DNA from: Falsirhodobacter sp. 20TX0035
GTDB taxonomy: Bacteria; Pseudomonadota; Alphaproteobacteria; Rhodobacterales; Rhodobacteraceae
Assembly (NCBI RefSeq): GCF_028307215.1
Contig: NZ_JAQMHV010000010.1
Span: 45,241 to 109,240 of the forward strand
Length of the DNA: 64,000 bases
Reading direction: 5' to 3'
The notes under the pieces were generated by a model. The model was given only the letters and a program-made list of their open reading frames with translations, was not told the origin of the DNA and made no database searches. The stretch's first letter is position 1; the number at the start of each line of letters is the position of its first letter. Of the stretch, positions 1 to 8,995 are shown in pieces. Both the position numbers and the translations under genes were made by a program.

Positions 1-933
1 GCCCGCCGCTCGCTGACCCTGTGGAACGAGGCGGCACGCCTTCTGGACCGGGATGTGGAATTCCGCGCCACCGGCCATCTGCGCCTGATCTTCGACGCGG
101 ACGGGCTGGCCCTGATGCGCGACTACGCCCGGGCCGCCCGCCCCGCCGGGCTGGAGTTGGAGGAGCTGTCCCCCGCCGACCTGCGCCGCCGTTTTCCGGG
201 CCTTGGCCCCGACGCCATCGGCGCGTCGCTGTCGCCCGAGGACGGGTCCGGCAATCCGCGCCTGATCGGTCCGGCCTTTGCCGCGGCGGCGGCCCGCCTT
301 GGGGCGCAGGTCGTGGACGACGCCGGCAGCGTGCAGGTGCGCCGGACGAGTGCCGGGTTCGAGGTGGTGACGGCCCGGGGCACCTTCACCGCTGACCGGC
401 TGGTGAACTGCACCGGCGCGCGGGGCGGCGATCTGGCGGCGCAGTTCGACGAACCCGTTCCCATCCGCATCCTTGGCCCCCAGATGGGCGTGACGGAGCC
501 TCTGCCCCATCGCATCCTTCCTGTGGTGGGCGTCTGGGACGCGGCGCACGGCGCCTATCTGCGGCAGGTGGAACGCGGCAACGTGGTCTTCGGCGGCGCG
601 GTGGACCGGACGGAGGTGGATCCCGCCACCGGCCACGCGCATGTGGATCCGGCCCACCTGCCCCACCAGTTGCGCGCCGTGGTCCGTCTGGTTCCCGCGC
701 TGCGCCACGTCGCGGTGATCCGCCAGTGGTCGGGGGCGGAAGGCTATGTGGCGGACGGGTTGCCCGTCATGGGCCCCTCCCTCACCACGCCGGGTCTGTT
801 CCACGCCTTCGGCTTTTGCGGCCACGGGTTCCAGCTGGGGCCGGGCGTGGGGGATGCAATGGCCGAACTGGTGGCCACCGGGCGCTGCGACACGCCGCTG
901 GACGCGATGCACGTCGCGCGGTTCGCCGCATGA
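1..933 (+). CDS. FAD-dependent amine/amino-acid oxidoreductase (DAO family), 5' end cut by window edge
   Basis: The reading frame is open from base 1, so only the last 310 residues are visible and the N-terminal Rossmann FAD motif lies outside the window. The visible part has the DAO/sarcosine-oxidase-like layout: a substrate-domain stretch with a conserved cis segment (GRGGD-type after NCTGA), then the C-terminal FAD-contacting signature around residues 240-285 (YVADGLPVMGPS, FGFCGHGFQLGPGVG). Such flavoenzymes oxidise amines or D-amino acids to imines in the cytoplasm. It converges on the next gene, which belongs to the same superfamily, with two bases between the stops. The substrate cannot be read from the sequence. 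Family call is sure; exact function is not. Confidence 0.85.
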   Translation, partial: ARRSLTLWNEAARLLDRDVEFRATGHLRLIFDADGLALMRDYARAARPAGLELEELSPADLRRRFPGLGPDAIGASLSPEDGSGNPRLIGPAFAAAAARLGAQVVDDAGSVQVRRTSAGFEVVTARGTFTADRLVNCTGARGGDLAAQFDEPVPIRILGPQMGVTEPLPHRILPVVGVWDAAHGAYLRQVERGNVVFGGAVDRTEVDPATGHAHVDPAHLPHQLRAVVRLVPALRHVAVIRQWSGAEGYVADGLPVMGPSLTTPGLFHAFGFCGHGFQLGPGVGDAMAELVATGRCDTPLDAMHVARFAA

Positions 934-935
934 GG

Positions 936-2261
936 TCAGAATTTCGCGACCTTCCCCCACTGGCTGCCCCGGAACCGGTTCAGCCGGTACTGCACCACCT
1001 CGGTGATGGGGTCGCGGCCCAGCAGCAGATCGGCCACCAGGTGCCCCACTCCCGGGCCGATGCCGAAGCCGTGGCCCGACAGGCCCGCCGCCAGCACCAG
1101 CCCCGGAACGCCCACATCCGCGTCGATCACCGGCACCCCATCGGGCGTGCTGTCGATGAACCCGGCCCAACTGGCCTGCACCGGAATGCCGCGCAAGGCG
1201 GGCAGCAGCGCCCGCGCCCGTGCCAGCGTTTCCCGGATCAGGGGGACAGACGGCGCGGGATCCAGCACGCGCATCCGCTCCATCGGGGTTTCGCGGTCAG
1301 TGGCCCAGATGGCCCGCGTCTCAAACCCCGAGGTCCAGCCCTGCGTCCAGCCGGGGCGCAACGACCGCCAGCGCTTGGCGAACATCGGCAGGAAGTGCCG
1401 GGCCCCGCGCACGATGCCCGGCGTCAGATCGACGCTGCCCCGGCCCGAGATGGCCAGCGTGTGCCCCCCGTCCCCGCGCCGCGTGACGGACACGCCCTTG
1501 GTGTGCAGGGCGTCGGGCAAGCCTTCCGCTCCCGGCATCACCGACAGGATGGAGCTGCGGACCGAGGCCTGGGGGAAGGCGATCCCCAGCTGGTGCAGGA
1601 AGCTGCCCGCCCAGGCGCCCCCCGCCACCACGACATGGCCCGTGCGGATCGTGCCACGTTCGGTGATGACGCCGCTGACCCGGCCGCCCGCGCGTTCGAT
1701 CCCGCGCGCGGCGCAGCCCTGGATCACGTGGCCGCCATGCTTGACCACGCCCTGCGCGATCAGGGGGGCGGCGCGGGCCGGATCGGCGATCCCGTCGCTG
1801 ACCGACCACACCCCGCCCTGCCAGGACCGTCCGGTGGCGCGCGCCCGCTCCGCCGTCTCGGCCGCGGTCAGCATGCGGGTGTCCACGCCCTCGCCGCGCG
1901 CGAAGCGGCCCCAGGCCGCCCAACCTTCCAGTTCCGCCGCATCGTCCGACAGATACAGCAGGCCGCAGCGCCGAAAGCCGATGTCGGGGCCAAGGTCGGC
2001 CATCATCTCCTCCCACAGGGCAAGGCTGCGGGTGGACAAGGGCAGTTCGCGCGCGTCGCGGTTCTGCTGGCGGCACCAGCCCCAGTTGCGGCTGGACTGT
2101 TCGGCCCCCACGCGCCCCTTTTCCAGCAGCACGACCTTCTGCCCCGCCCGCGCCAGCCAATAGGCGGCGCTGACGCCGACGATGCCGCCGCCGATGACGA
2201 CGCAGTCGGCCTCGGCCGGCAGGATGGGATCGGTGGCGATGGAAAGAAGGGGTGCGGGCAT
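936..2261 (-). CDS. FAD-dependent oxidoreductase of the DadA/glycine oxidase (DAO) superfamily
   Basis: 441 residues. The dinucleotide-binding motif CVVIGGGIVGVSAAYWLARAG lies near residue 17, followed by LLEKGRVGAEQSSRNWGWCR. The C-terminal FAD motif GFIDSTPDGVPVID and GLSGHGFGIGPGVGH are present, so the domain is complete. I chose the ATG at 2261 because GGAGG sits about six bases upstream; the frame stays open further upstream but that part is not protein-like. The SSRNWGWCR element recalls opine/D-amino-acid dehydrogenases, which is a family resemblance only. It is transcribed away from the Lrp-type regulator, with a perfect 10-bp inverted repeat between them, so it is a likely target of that regulator. 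No signal peptide is visible; likely cytoplasmic. Confidence 0.88.
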   Translation of the reverse strand: MPAPLLSIATDPILPAEADCVVIGGGIVGVSAAYWLARAGQKVVLLEKGRVGAEQSSRNWGWCRQQNRDARELPLSTRSLALWEEMMADLGPDIGFRRCGLLYLSDDAAELEGWAAWGRFARGEGVDTRMLTAAETAERARATGRSWQGGVWSVSDGIADPARAAPLIAQGVVKHGGHVIQGCAARGIERAGGRVSGVITERGTIRTGHVVVAGGAWAGSFLHQLGIAFPQASVRSSILSVMPGAEGLPDALHTKGVSVTRRGDGGHTLAISGRGSVDLTPGIVRGARHFLPMFAKRWRSLRPGWTQGWTSGFETRAIWATDRETPMERMRVLDPAPSVPLIRETLARARALLPALRGIPVQASWAGFIDSTPDGVPVIDADVGVPGLVLAAGLSGHGFGIGPGVGHLVADLLLGRDPITEVVQYRLNRFRGSQWGKVAKF

Positions 2262-2311
2262 GTCATCCTCCGGGTCGTTCGGGAACAGGTTAGGGCGGGA
2301 CCGCCGGTGGC

Positions 2312-2343
2312 ATCTGCCGCATCGGGGGCAAGGTGCGGCAGAT
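2312..2343. promoter_or_regulatory. Candidate operator: perfect 10-bp inverted repeat between divergent oxidoreductase and Lrp genes
   Basis: ATCTGCCGCA at 2312-2321 is repeated in perfect inverted form, TGCGGCAGAT, at 2334-2343, with a 12-base spacer. Arm centres are 22 bp apart, about two helical turns, as expected for a dimeric or higher-order regulator. It lies in the 155-bp gap between the oxidoreductase start at 2261 and the regulator start at 2417. Lrp/AsnC proteins commonly bind next to their own gene and the divergent target. The palindrome is certain; its role is inferred. Confidence 0.5.
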
Positions 2344-2416
2344 CCTGTCGAAAAGGTCAGGCTTGGCAGACGCTTGAAGTTCCACGACAAGGGGAAGGCC
2401 CACAAGGAGGGACAAG

Positions 2417-2911
2417 ATGACCATGCGCCTGAAACTCGACCGCATCGACGTGAAGATCCTGGCCGAACTTCAGCGCAACGGCCGGATCACCAACGTGGAA
2501 CTGGCCGATCTGGTGGCACTGTCCCCGTCCCCCTGCCTGATGCGGGTGAAGAAGCTGCAGCAGGCGGGCTACATCATCGGCTATTCCGCGCAGATCGACG
2601 TGGCCAAGCTGGGCGAGACGCTGACCGTTTTTACGGAATTCACCCTGAAGAACCACCGCCAGATCGACTTTTCCCGCTTTCAGGAGGCGTTGGAGAAGAT
2701 CGACAGCTGCATCGAATGCCACCTCGTATCGGGGGGCTACGACTATCTGGTGAAGTTCGTGACGGCGGGCATCGTCGATTACCAGAACATCATCGAGGCG
2801 CTGATCGACCGCGACGTGGGCATCGACAAGTATTTCAGCTTCGTCGTGATCAAGACGCCCTTCGTGAAGAACCAGATCCCCCTGACCCGCCTGTTCGCCG
2901 ACCGCGTCTAG
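2417..2911 (+). CDS. Lrp/AsnC family transcriptional regulator
   Basis: 164 residues, the normal family length. An N-terminal winged helix-turn-helix (about residues 6-55: DRIDVKILAELQRNGRITN, then a recognition helix at LSPSPCLMRVKKL) is followed by a RAM ligand-binding/oligomerisation domain (about 70-150). AGGAGGG stands six bases before the ATG at 2417. Family members sense amino acids and control their transport or catabolism. Here it is divergent from an amino-acid/amine oxidoreductase and convergent with an ABC importer, overlapping the importer ATPase stop by 4 bases. It is the most likely local controller of the catabolic region. The ligand is unknown. Confidence 0.93.
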   Translation: MTMRLKLDRIDVKILAELQRNGRITNVELADLVALSPSPCLMRVKKLQQAGYIIGYSAQIDVAKLGETLTVFTEFTLKNHRQIDFSRFQEALEKIDSCIECHLVSGGYDYLVKFVTAGIVDYQNIIEALIDRDVGIDKYFSFVVIKTPFVKNQIPLTRLFADRV

Positions 2912-4569
2912 CGGCGGGCGAACAGGGCGATCAGCTCGGGATCCTGTTCCAGCCCCTTCAGCCACCCGGTGTCCAGCTTCGGGATGGAGGAGATGAGGAG
3001 CCGTGAATAGGGATGCACCGCTTCGGCCGACATGCGGGCGGCGGGCAGCGCTTCCACCACGCGGCCCTTCAGCATCACCAGCACGTCGTCGCAGATCGCC
3101 TCCACCGTGGACAGGTCGTGGCTGATGAACATGTAGGACAGGTTCAGCTCGCGCTGCAACTCCTTCAGCAGATCAAGGATGGCCGCCGCCACCACCGTGT
3201 CCAGCGCCGAGGTGATCTCGTCGCACAGGATCAGTTCGGGGTCCGCGGCCAGCGCCCGGGCCAGGTTCACCCGCTGCTTCTGCCCGCCCGAAAGCTCCGA
3301 CGGCAGGCGGTGGCGCAGGGCGTTCGGCAGGTGCACCATGTCCAGAAGCTGCGCCACGCGCGCGGCCCGCTTCGCGCCCTTCATCCCGTGATAGAAGGTC
3401 AGGGGGCGGCCAAGGATCGTCTCGATCGACTGGGCGGGGTTCAGGGCGGTGTCGGCCAGCTGGAACACGATCTGGGCGCGGCGCAACTGGTCCTTGCTGC
3501 GCTGGGCCAGATCCGGCTTCAGCTCTGCCCCGTCCAACTGGATGTTGCCGCGATAGGCCGGCAGGATGCCCGCGATGGCACGGGCCAGCGTGGACTTGCC
3601 CGACCCGGATTCCCCGATCACGCCCAGATTGCGGCCGCGTTCCAGCCGGAAGCTGACGTTCTGCAGGATCTTCGCCGCGGGCTCGCCATTCCGGATCGCG
3701 CCATAGCCGGCGCAAAGGTTGTCGACCTGAAGGATGGGCCGCGCCTGCGCGCCGGTTTTCGGCGCCGCCACATGGGGCACGGGTTCGAACGCGTCCAGCA
3801 GCTGGCGGGTGTAGGCGTGGGCGGGCGCGGTCAGGATCTGCTCGGTGGTCCCCTCCTCCTGCACGACGCCGCCGCGCAGGACGATGATGCGGTCGGCGAT
3901 CTGGGCCACCACGGCCAGATCGTGGCTCACATAGACCCCGGCCATGTTGCCCTGCCCCATGACGGACCGGAAGGCGCGCAGCACCTCGATCTGGGTGGTT
4001 ACGTCCAGCGCGGTCGTGGGTTCGTCGAAGATCACCAGCTGCGGATCACCAATCAGCGCCATCGCCGCCGACAGGCGCTGCAACTGCCCGCCCGACACCT
4101 GATGGGGATAGCGGCTGCCGATCGTGTCGGGATCCGGCAGGGCCAACGCGCGGAACAGCTCGCGCGCCTTCGCTTCGGCCTTGGCGCGGGGCATGAGGTT
4201 GTGGATCGACGTGATCTCCACCACTTGGTCCATGATGCGCTTGGACGGGTTGAAGGCGGCGGCGGCGGACTGGGGGATGTAGGACACCTCGGTCCCGCGC
4301 AGGGCGGCGCGCTGGCGTTCGGTCATGCCCGTCACGTCGTGCCGGCCCAGCCGGATCGTGCCGCCGTGGATCGCGCAGCCGGGCCGCGCGTGGCCCATCA
4401 GCGACAGCGCGATCGTGGTCTTGCCCGATCCGGATTCGCCGATCAGGGCCACGATCTCGCCCGGGGCGATGTCGAAGGACACGCCCTTGATGATCTCCAC
4501 CTTCCGGCCGGAATCGGTGGTCGCGCCGATGCGCAGGTCGCGGACACAGACGAGGGGTTCGGTCATCAT
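2908..4569 (-). CDS. Dipeptide/oligopeptide-type ABC transporter, fused double ATP-binding protein
   Basis: 553 residues with two complete nucleotide-binding domains, equal to DppD and DppF fused. NBD1 (about 5-260) has Walker A GESGSGKTT, signature VSGGQLQR and Walker B LVIFDEPTTALD. NBD2 (about 285-530) has GESGSGKST, LSGGQKQR and LILCDEITSALD. An oligopeptide-type C-terminal extension follows each domain. The start ATG at 4569 overlaps the stop of the upstream permease gene as ATGA. Any longer upstream reading is only a shadow of that permease. It powers import by the two permeases and the Tat-exported binding protein encoded just upstream. Both ATP sites look intact. Confidence 0.95.
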   Translation of the reverse strand: MMTEPLVCVRDLRIGATTDSGRKVEIIKGVSFDIAPGEIVALIGESGSGKTTIALSLMGHARPGCAIHGGTIRLGRHDVTGMTERQRAALRGTEVSYIPQSAAAAFNPSKRIMDQVVEITSIHNLMPRAKAEAKARELFRALALPDPDTIGSRYPHQVSGGQLQRLSAAMALIGDPQLVIFDEPTTALDVTTQIEVLRAFRSVMGQGNMAGVYVSHDLAVVAQIADRIIVLRGGVVQEEGTTEQILTAPAHAYTRQLLDAFEPVPHVAAPKTGAQARPILQVDNLCAGYGAIRNGEPAAKILQNVSFRLERGRNLGVIGESGSGKSTLARAIAGILPAYRGNIQLDGAELKPDLAQRSKDQLRRAQIVFQLADTALNPAQSIETILGRPLTFYHGMKGAKRAARVAQLLDMVHLPNALRHRLPSELSGGQKQRVNLARALAADPELILCDEITSALDTVVAAAILDLLKELQRELNLSYMFISHDLSTVEAICDDVLVMLKGRVVEALPAARMSAEAVHPYSRLLISSIPKLDTGWLKGLEQDPELIALFARR

Positions 4570-5414
4570 GCGCTCCGGTCTCTGATGCGGGTGGGCAGGT
4601 TGTCGATGAACATGTTCACCGAGATCGTGAGCGAGGCGATGGCGATGGACGGGAAGACGACCGCGGGCGCGCCAAGGCTCAGCCCCTCGATGTTCTCGCG
4701 CACCAGCGCACCCCAGTCGGCGTTGGGGGGCTGCACGCCTAGGCCGAGGAAGGACAGGCCCGACAGCACAAGGACGATGAACACGAAGCGCAGCCCCAGA
4801 TCGGCCAGAACGGGGCCGAGGATGTTGGGGAAAATCTCGCGCAGGATCAGGTGGGCGAAGCCTTCGCCGCGGGCGCGGGCCACGGTGACGAAGTCCATCG
4901 TGTTCACGTTCACCGCCAGCGCACGAGCGAAGCGGTAGGCCCCCGGCAGGTAGATCGCGGCCAGCGTCAGGATCAGCACCGGGATGGACGACCCGACCGC
5001 GGCCACCACGACCAGCCCGAACAGAAGCGACGGGATGCCGTTGAACGCGTCCAGCAGCCGCGACAGCAGCGTGTCGAACCAGCCGCCCATCACGCCCGCA
5101 ATCATGCCCAGCAGCACCCCGCCGGCGCAGGCCAGCGTCACCGCGGCCAGCGCGATCCCAACGGTGTAGCGCGCGCCCATGATCACCCGCGACAGGATGT
5201 CCCGGCCCAGATAATCGGTGCCCATCCAGAACTTCTGGCTGACGGGGCCGAAATAGTCGAAATCGACCATCTCCCCCGTGGGATAGGGGGTGATCCACGG
5301 GCCGATGATCGCGATCACGGCCCAGAACAGGATGACGGCCAGGCCGATCCGGCCCACCCAGTTGAAGGAATAGCCCAGCCGCGCCGGGGTCGGAAGGCGA
5401 AGGGACATAGACAT
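4566..5414 (-). CDS. ABC transporter permease, DppC/OppC type
   Basis: 282 residues. An N-terminal cytoplasmic tail is followed by a first membrane helix (about 22-42, IGLAVILFWAVIAIIG), then the periplasmic DYFGPVSQKFWMGTDYLGRDIL segment typical of DppC. Five more helices follow, with the EAA-type cytoplasmic loop ARARGEGFAHLILREIFPN. The start at 5414 overlaps the DppB-type stop as ATGA, and its stop overlaps the ATPase start the same way, so the three are translationally coupled. It forms the inner-membrane channel with the next gene's product. Substrate unknown; the neighbourhood suggests an amine, amino acid derivative or short peptide. Confidence 0.95.
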   Translation of the reverse strand: MSMSLRLPTPARLGYSFNWVGRIGLAVILFWAVIAIIGPWITPYPTGEMVDFDYFGPVSQKFWMGTDYLGRDILSRVIMGARYTVGIALAAVTLACAGGVLLGMIAGVMGGWFDTLLSRLLDAFNGIPSLLFGLVVVAAVGSSIPVLILTLAAIYLPGAYRFARALAVNVNTMDFVTVARARGEGFAHLILREIFPNILGPVLADLGLRFVFIVLVLSGLSFLGLGVQPPNADWGALVRENIEGLSLGAPAVVFPSIAIASLTISVNMFIDNLPTRIRDRSA

Positions 5415-6373
5415 CAACGGCGCAACCTCGGGTTGGAGAGAATGGCGATCATGTCGGCGATCGTGATCAGCAGAAGGTAGCTGAAGCAGAAGATCATCGC
5501 GCAGCTTTGGATCAAGGGCAGGTCGCGGGTGGACACGGCGTCCACCATCAGCTTGGCCACACCCGGATAGTTGAAGACCGTTTCCACGATGATGACGCCC
5601 CCCACCAGATAGGACAGCGACAGCGCCACCGCGTTCGCGATGGGCCCCAAGGCGTTCGGCAGCGCGTGGCGCAGCACCATCCGCGTGCGGGACGCGCCCT
5701 TCAGCAGCGCCATCTCCACGTAGGGGGTGTTGATCGTCTCGATCACCGCCGCCCGCGTCATGCGGATCATCTGGGCCGCCACGACGAAGGACAGGGTGAT
5801 GACCGGCATCGCATAGGCGCGCAGCATCGCGCCCCAGCTGTCCACGTCGACGCCATAGCTCAGCGCCGGAAGCCAGCCCAGCCAGACCGCGAAGATCAGC
5901 ACGGCCAGCGTCGCCACCATGAATTCGGGGACCGAGATGACGGAGATGGTCAGCATCGACACCAGCCGGTCCAGCACCGACCCCCGCCACATGGCCGAGG
6001 CGATGCCCAGAAACAGCGCCACCGGCACGCAGACCAGCGTCACGATCCCCGCCAGCCGCAGGGAATTGGCCAGCCGCCCCGACAGCATGTCGGCGATGGA
6101 CACGTTGTTCACATAGGACATGCCCAGATCGCCCGAGGCGAGGCCGGCGAGCCAGGACAGGAACCGCCAGATCGCAGGCTCGTCCAGACCCATCGCCGTA
6201 CGCAGGCCGGCCACCGCTTCGGGGGTGGCGGCCTGGCCCAGCAGGATCTCCGCCACGTCGCCGGGCAGCAGTTCGGTGGCGAAGAAGACGGCGAAGGACA
6301 CGATCACCAGCGTGATCGCGGCGATCCCGAATCGCTGGCCCACCAGAAGCCATGTGGTCGCAGAGCGGAGCAT
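5414..6373 (-). CDS. ABC transporter permease, DppB/OppB type
   Basis: 319 residues with six predicted membrane helices. The N-terminal motif LLPGDVAEILLGQAATPEAV corresponds to the PGDP-like segment of DppB permeases. The EAA-type loop is ALLKGASRTRMVLRHALPN. I took the ATG at 6373, which follows AAGGAGG by about six bases. A 58-bp gap containing a strong stem-loop separates it from the binding-protein gene upstream, as is common where the binding protein must be made in excess. It pairs with the DppC-type permease encoded downstream. Confidence 0.95.
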   Translation of the reverse strand: MLRSATTWLLVGQRFGIAAITLVIVSFAVFFATELLPGDVAEILLGQAATPEAVAGLRTAMGLDEPAIWRFLSWLAGLASGDLGMSYVNNVSIADMLSGRLANSLRLAGIVTLVCVPVALFLGIASAMWRGSVLDRLVSMLTISVISVPEFMVATLAVLIFAVWLGWLPALSYGVDVDSWGAMLRAYAMPVITLSFVVAAQMIRMTRAAVIETINTPYVEMALLKGASRTRMVLRHALPNALGPIANAVALSLSYLVGGVIIVETVFNYPGVAKLMVDAVSTRDLPLIQSCAMIFCFSYLLLITIADMIAILSNPRLRR

Positions 6374-6399
6374 GCGCGCCTCCTTCAGGGGTTGGGGGC

Positions 6400-6421
6400 C
6401 CCGCGCGACGATCCGCGCGGG
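6400..6421 (-). other. Intercistronic stem-loop between binding-protein and permease genes
   Basis: CCCGCGCG (6400-6407) and CGCGCGGG (6414-6421) form a perfect 8-bp GC stem with a 6-base loop. It sits right after the binding-protein stop and before the permease ribosome site, without a U-tract. Such hairpins in transporter operons protect the upstream message from 3' decay or partly end transcription, giving more binding protein than permease. That role is inferred. Confidence 0.55.
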
Positions 6422-6431
6422 ACGTGGTGCC

Positions 6432-8045
6432 TCAGACCTCCAGCCAGACGTATTCGGCGAAGGCATAGCCCATCTGGCCGCCCAGCGGGTTCGGCTGGAG
6501 GCCCTTCAGCTTCGACGACAGCGCGTCGACGTTGGAGATGTAGGCTGGGATGATCGTGCCCGCCTCGTTGGCGACCATCTCCTGCATCTCCCAGTAGATC
6601 GCCTTGCGCTTTTCTTCGTCCAGCGATCCGCGGGCCTCGGTCAGCATGCCGTCGAACTTTTCGGACTTGTACTGGCTTTCGTTCCACGGCGCGTCCGAGG
6701 CGTAGAGGAGCGAGAACAGGATGTCGGGCGTGGGGCGCGGGTTGATGTTGCCGAAATGGATCGGCGCCTTCAGCCAGTAGTTCGACCAGTAGCCGTCCGA
6801 AGGCACGCGCTCCAGCTCGAACTTCATGCCGGCCTCGGCGCCCGCCTGCTGCACCACCATGGCCATGTCGATGGCCGAGGTCGGCGCGTCCGAGGTGACG
6901 ATCGGGATCGTCTGGCCATACACGCCCGCCTTCTTGAACAGTGCGACAGCCTGTTCGGGGTCATAGGGGCGCGGCTTCAGGTTGGGGTTGTGATACTTGT
7001 CGGCCGCCGACACCGGCTGGTCGTTCCCGATCTCGGCCAGGCCGCGCAGGACGGACTTCTGGATGGCCTCGCGGTTCATCAGGTACTTCATCCCCTCGAT
7101 GAAGCCGGCCTTGTCGCCCGGCGCCATGTCCAAGCGGATGTTCAGGTTGGTGTAGTTGCCCGAGGTGGTGACGGAGGTCTGGACATGGTCCTGCCCTTCC
7201 ATCATCCGCATCGACCGCGGGTTGATGGAGGCGCCCAGATGGATGTCGCCCGACAGGACGGCGTTCACCCGCGCGTTGTTGTCCGAGATGGCGAAATACT
7301 CGAAGCTTTCCAGATAGGGGCCCTGCCCCTTGAAGTAGTTCGGGTTGCGCACGCCCACCGAACGGACGCCCGGTTCGAACGTCTCGCAGATGAAGGCGCC
7401 GGTGCCGTTGGCGGTGGTGAAGTCCGTGGTGCCGTCGGCCACGATCATGAAATGGTGCAGCGACAGGATGGTGGGCAGGTCGGCATTGGCGGCCGCCAGC
7501 ACGATGCGCACGGTGCGGTCGTCCACGGCCGTGATCTCGGCCATCTGGGCGGCGATGGCGGCGGCCTTGGAGCCCACGGCCGGGTCCAGGTGCCGCTTCA
7601 TGGAATAGACCACGTCGGCCGAGGTCAGCGTCTTGCCGTTGTGGAAGGTCACATCCGGCTTCAACGTGACCTGCCAGGTTTTGGCGTCGTCTGTCGTGAT
7701 CTCCTCGGCCAGTTCCATCTGGGCGATGCCGCCCTGATCCAGGAAGGTCAGGCGGTTGTAGAACGCGCAGCACCGCACATAGTCGGTGGAGAAGGACGCC
7801 TTCGCCGGATCCAGCGTGTCGGCGGTGGAGGACGACCAGCCGGCCCCCTTCAGGTGCCCGCCGCTGACCGGCGTCTGCGCCACGGCCTGGCCCGCGCGCA
7901 GCAGAAGCGATCCGCCCGCGCCAAGGGCCACGCCCGAGGCCATGAGCATCTTCAGAAGGTCGCGGCGCGAGGCCCCCTTGCGGATCGCGGCCTCCACCAT
8001 CGCGTCGTCGCGGCCGGTCCAGTTGGAAGGCGTCTTGTGGTTCAT
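6432..8045 (-). CDS. Periplasmic substrate-binding protein, family 5 (DppA/OppA type), Tat signal
   Basis: 537 residues. The N-terminus carries a twin-arginine motif SRRDLLK (Arg27-Arg28), then a hydrophobic stretch and a likely cleavage after AVA, so it is exported folded by Tat; tatABC lies elsewhere in this window. The mature part matches SBP family 5: ADTLDPAKAS near the start, and VYSMKRHLDP and NPNYFKGQGP typical of peptide/opine/nickel-type binders. It is the capture component for the permeases and double ATPase downstream. A HAD hydrolase gene precedes it by 59 bp and may head the operon. The ligand cannot be named from sequence. Confidence 0.93.
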   Translation of the reverse strand: MNHKTPSNWTGRDDAMVEAAIRKGASRRDLLKMLMASGVALGAGGSLLLRAGQAVAQTPVSGGHLKGAGWSSSTADTLDPAKASFSTDYVRCCAFYNRLTFLDQGGIAQMELAEEITTDDAKTWQVTLKPDVTFHNGKTLTSADVVYSMKRHLDPAVGSKAAAIAAQMAEITAVDDRTVRIVLAAANADLPTILSLHHFMIVADGTTDFTTANGTGAFICETFEPGVRSVGVRNPNYFKGQGPYLESFEYFAISDNNARVNAVLSGDIHLGASINPRSMRMMEGQDHVQTSVTTSGNYTNLNIRLDMAPGDKAGFIEGMKYLMNREAIQKSVLRGLAEIGNDQPVSAADKYHNPNLKPRPYDPEQAVALFKKAGVYGQTIPIVTSDAPTSAIDMAMVVQQAGAEAGMKFELERVPSDGYWSNYWLKAPIHFGNINPRPTPDILFSLLYASDAPWNESQYKSEKFDGMLTEARGSLDEEKRKAIYWEMQEMVANEAGTIIPAYISNVDALSSKLKGLQPNPLGGQMGYAFAEYVWLEV

Positions 8046-8104
8046 GTCATTTCCCCTGTGGAAAAGGCACCGGCGGTTCTTCTGACCGCTCGGGCGATGA
8101 AGGC

Positions 8105-8830
8105 TCAGTTCCGGAAGGCGTCCTCCGCGGCGCGGGCCAACTCGCTCAGCGCGTGGAAGTGATAGTCGGGTTCGGTGAACTCGGCCGGCTCGATCGTGCC
8201 GCCGTAGCCGGGCTGGGCGTGGCGGCGCTGGATCCAGGCGTTCGTCATGCCCAGCCTGCGCGAAATGCCGATGTCATGGTGCTGGCTTTGCGCGGTGTGC
8301 AGGATGTCGTCCTTCGTGCCCCCATCCGCTTCGACATGGGCGAACACGCGATGGAAAAAGGCGGGATCGGGCTTTTCCGTCCCCGTGTCGTCCGTCGTGA
8401 AGGACGCCCAAAAGGGAAAGCCCAGCTTCTCCTCGTACTTGGCAAAGGCCCAGCGGCGGGCGTTGGTCATGGCGATCAGCTTGTAGCGGGCCTTCAGGGC
8501 CGCCATCGCCTTCACGCTGTCGGGAAAGGGCTTCGCCTCACCCACGGCGTCGATCATGAACTGGCGGTGTTCTGGCGTGTCCGGCAGATCCAGCGCCGCC
8601 GCGATGCGGCCGTAGCAGCGGCCCAGATCGTCGGGGAAGCGCTGCGCGTCCGGTTCGTAGCGCGCATTGCGATAGGCGGCCAGCGCCGCCTCGCCGTCGA
8701 TGCTGCGCCCTTCGCGGCGGGCGATGTCGGCCAGCGCGTCGGTGATGGCGCCTTCGAAATCGATCAGCGTGCCGACCACGTCGAAGCTGACATAGCGGAA
8801 GTCCTGCAGTGGTTTCGGGTCGGTGGCCAT
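8105..8830 (-). CDS. HAD-superfamily hydrolase, haloacid dehalogenase type II-like
   Basis: 241 residues. Motif I is FDVVGTLID with nucleophile Asp17, in the pattern of type II 2-haloacid dehalogenases (DxYGT, here DVVGT). Motif II is MTNAR, motif III Lys is in EKPDPAFF, and the C-terminal acidic motif follows in QHHDIGISRRLGM. I chose the ATG at 8830, preceded by AAAGGA. It lies upstream of and co-directional with the transporter genes. HADs of this group also include phosphatases, so dehalogenation should not be assumed. A second type-II HAD is encoded at 13888-14553, suggesting related roles in the same pathway. Confidence 0.85.
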   Translation of the reverse strand: MATDPKPLQDFRYVSFDVVGTLIDFEGAITDALADIARREGRSIDGEAALAAYRNARYEPDAQRFPDDLGRCYGRIAAALDLPDTPEHRQFMIDAVGEAKPFPDSVKAMAALKARYKLIAMTNARRWAFAKYEEKLGFPFWASFTTDDTGTEKPDPAFFHRVFAHVEADGGTKDDILHTAQSQHHDIGISRRLGMTNAWIQRRHAQPGYGGTIEPAEFTEPDYHFHALSELARAAEDAFRN

Positions 8831-8927
8831 GCAAAGGTCCTTTCGTGAAGGGCGCCGGTAAGCTGTCGCCGTTCCGTTACAGTCAGGTTTGCCTGTTTTG
8901 GCCCGCGGGACATCCCGAAACCGGCGG

Positions 8928-8956
8928 CCGCAACGGCATATTCTTTCGTATTGCGG
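8928..8956. promoter_or_regulatory. Candidate operator upstream of the HAD/transporter operon
   Basis: CCGCAA (8928-8933) and TTGCGG (8951-8956) form an inverted repeat around an AT-richer 17-base spacer. Arm centres are 23 bp apart, similar to the repeat at 2312-2343. It lies about 100 bp upstream of the HAD start in the 165-bp gap after the dehydrogenase gene, where a promoter for the leftward operon is expected. Arms are short, so it could be chance. Confidence 0.35.
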
Positions 8957-8995
8957 AAGCGCGCGGCACAGAACTCGCCCCATCCGCGCGTCGTG

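Noticed and set aside
726..2420. Plus-strand open frame of 564 codons across the second oxidoreductase gene
   Set aside because: Antisense shadow; the minus strand carries clear FAD motifs and a good ribosome site.
4570..5298. N-terminal extension of the double ATPase reading through the permease region
   Set aside because: This stretch is the permease gene in another frame; the ATGA overlap and domain start place the ATPase start at 4569.
8105..8830. Call of a true haloacid dehalogenase
   Set aside because: Motifs place it in the type II HAD group, but no haloacid-specific residues or halocarbon genes are evident.
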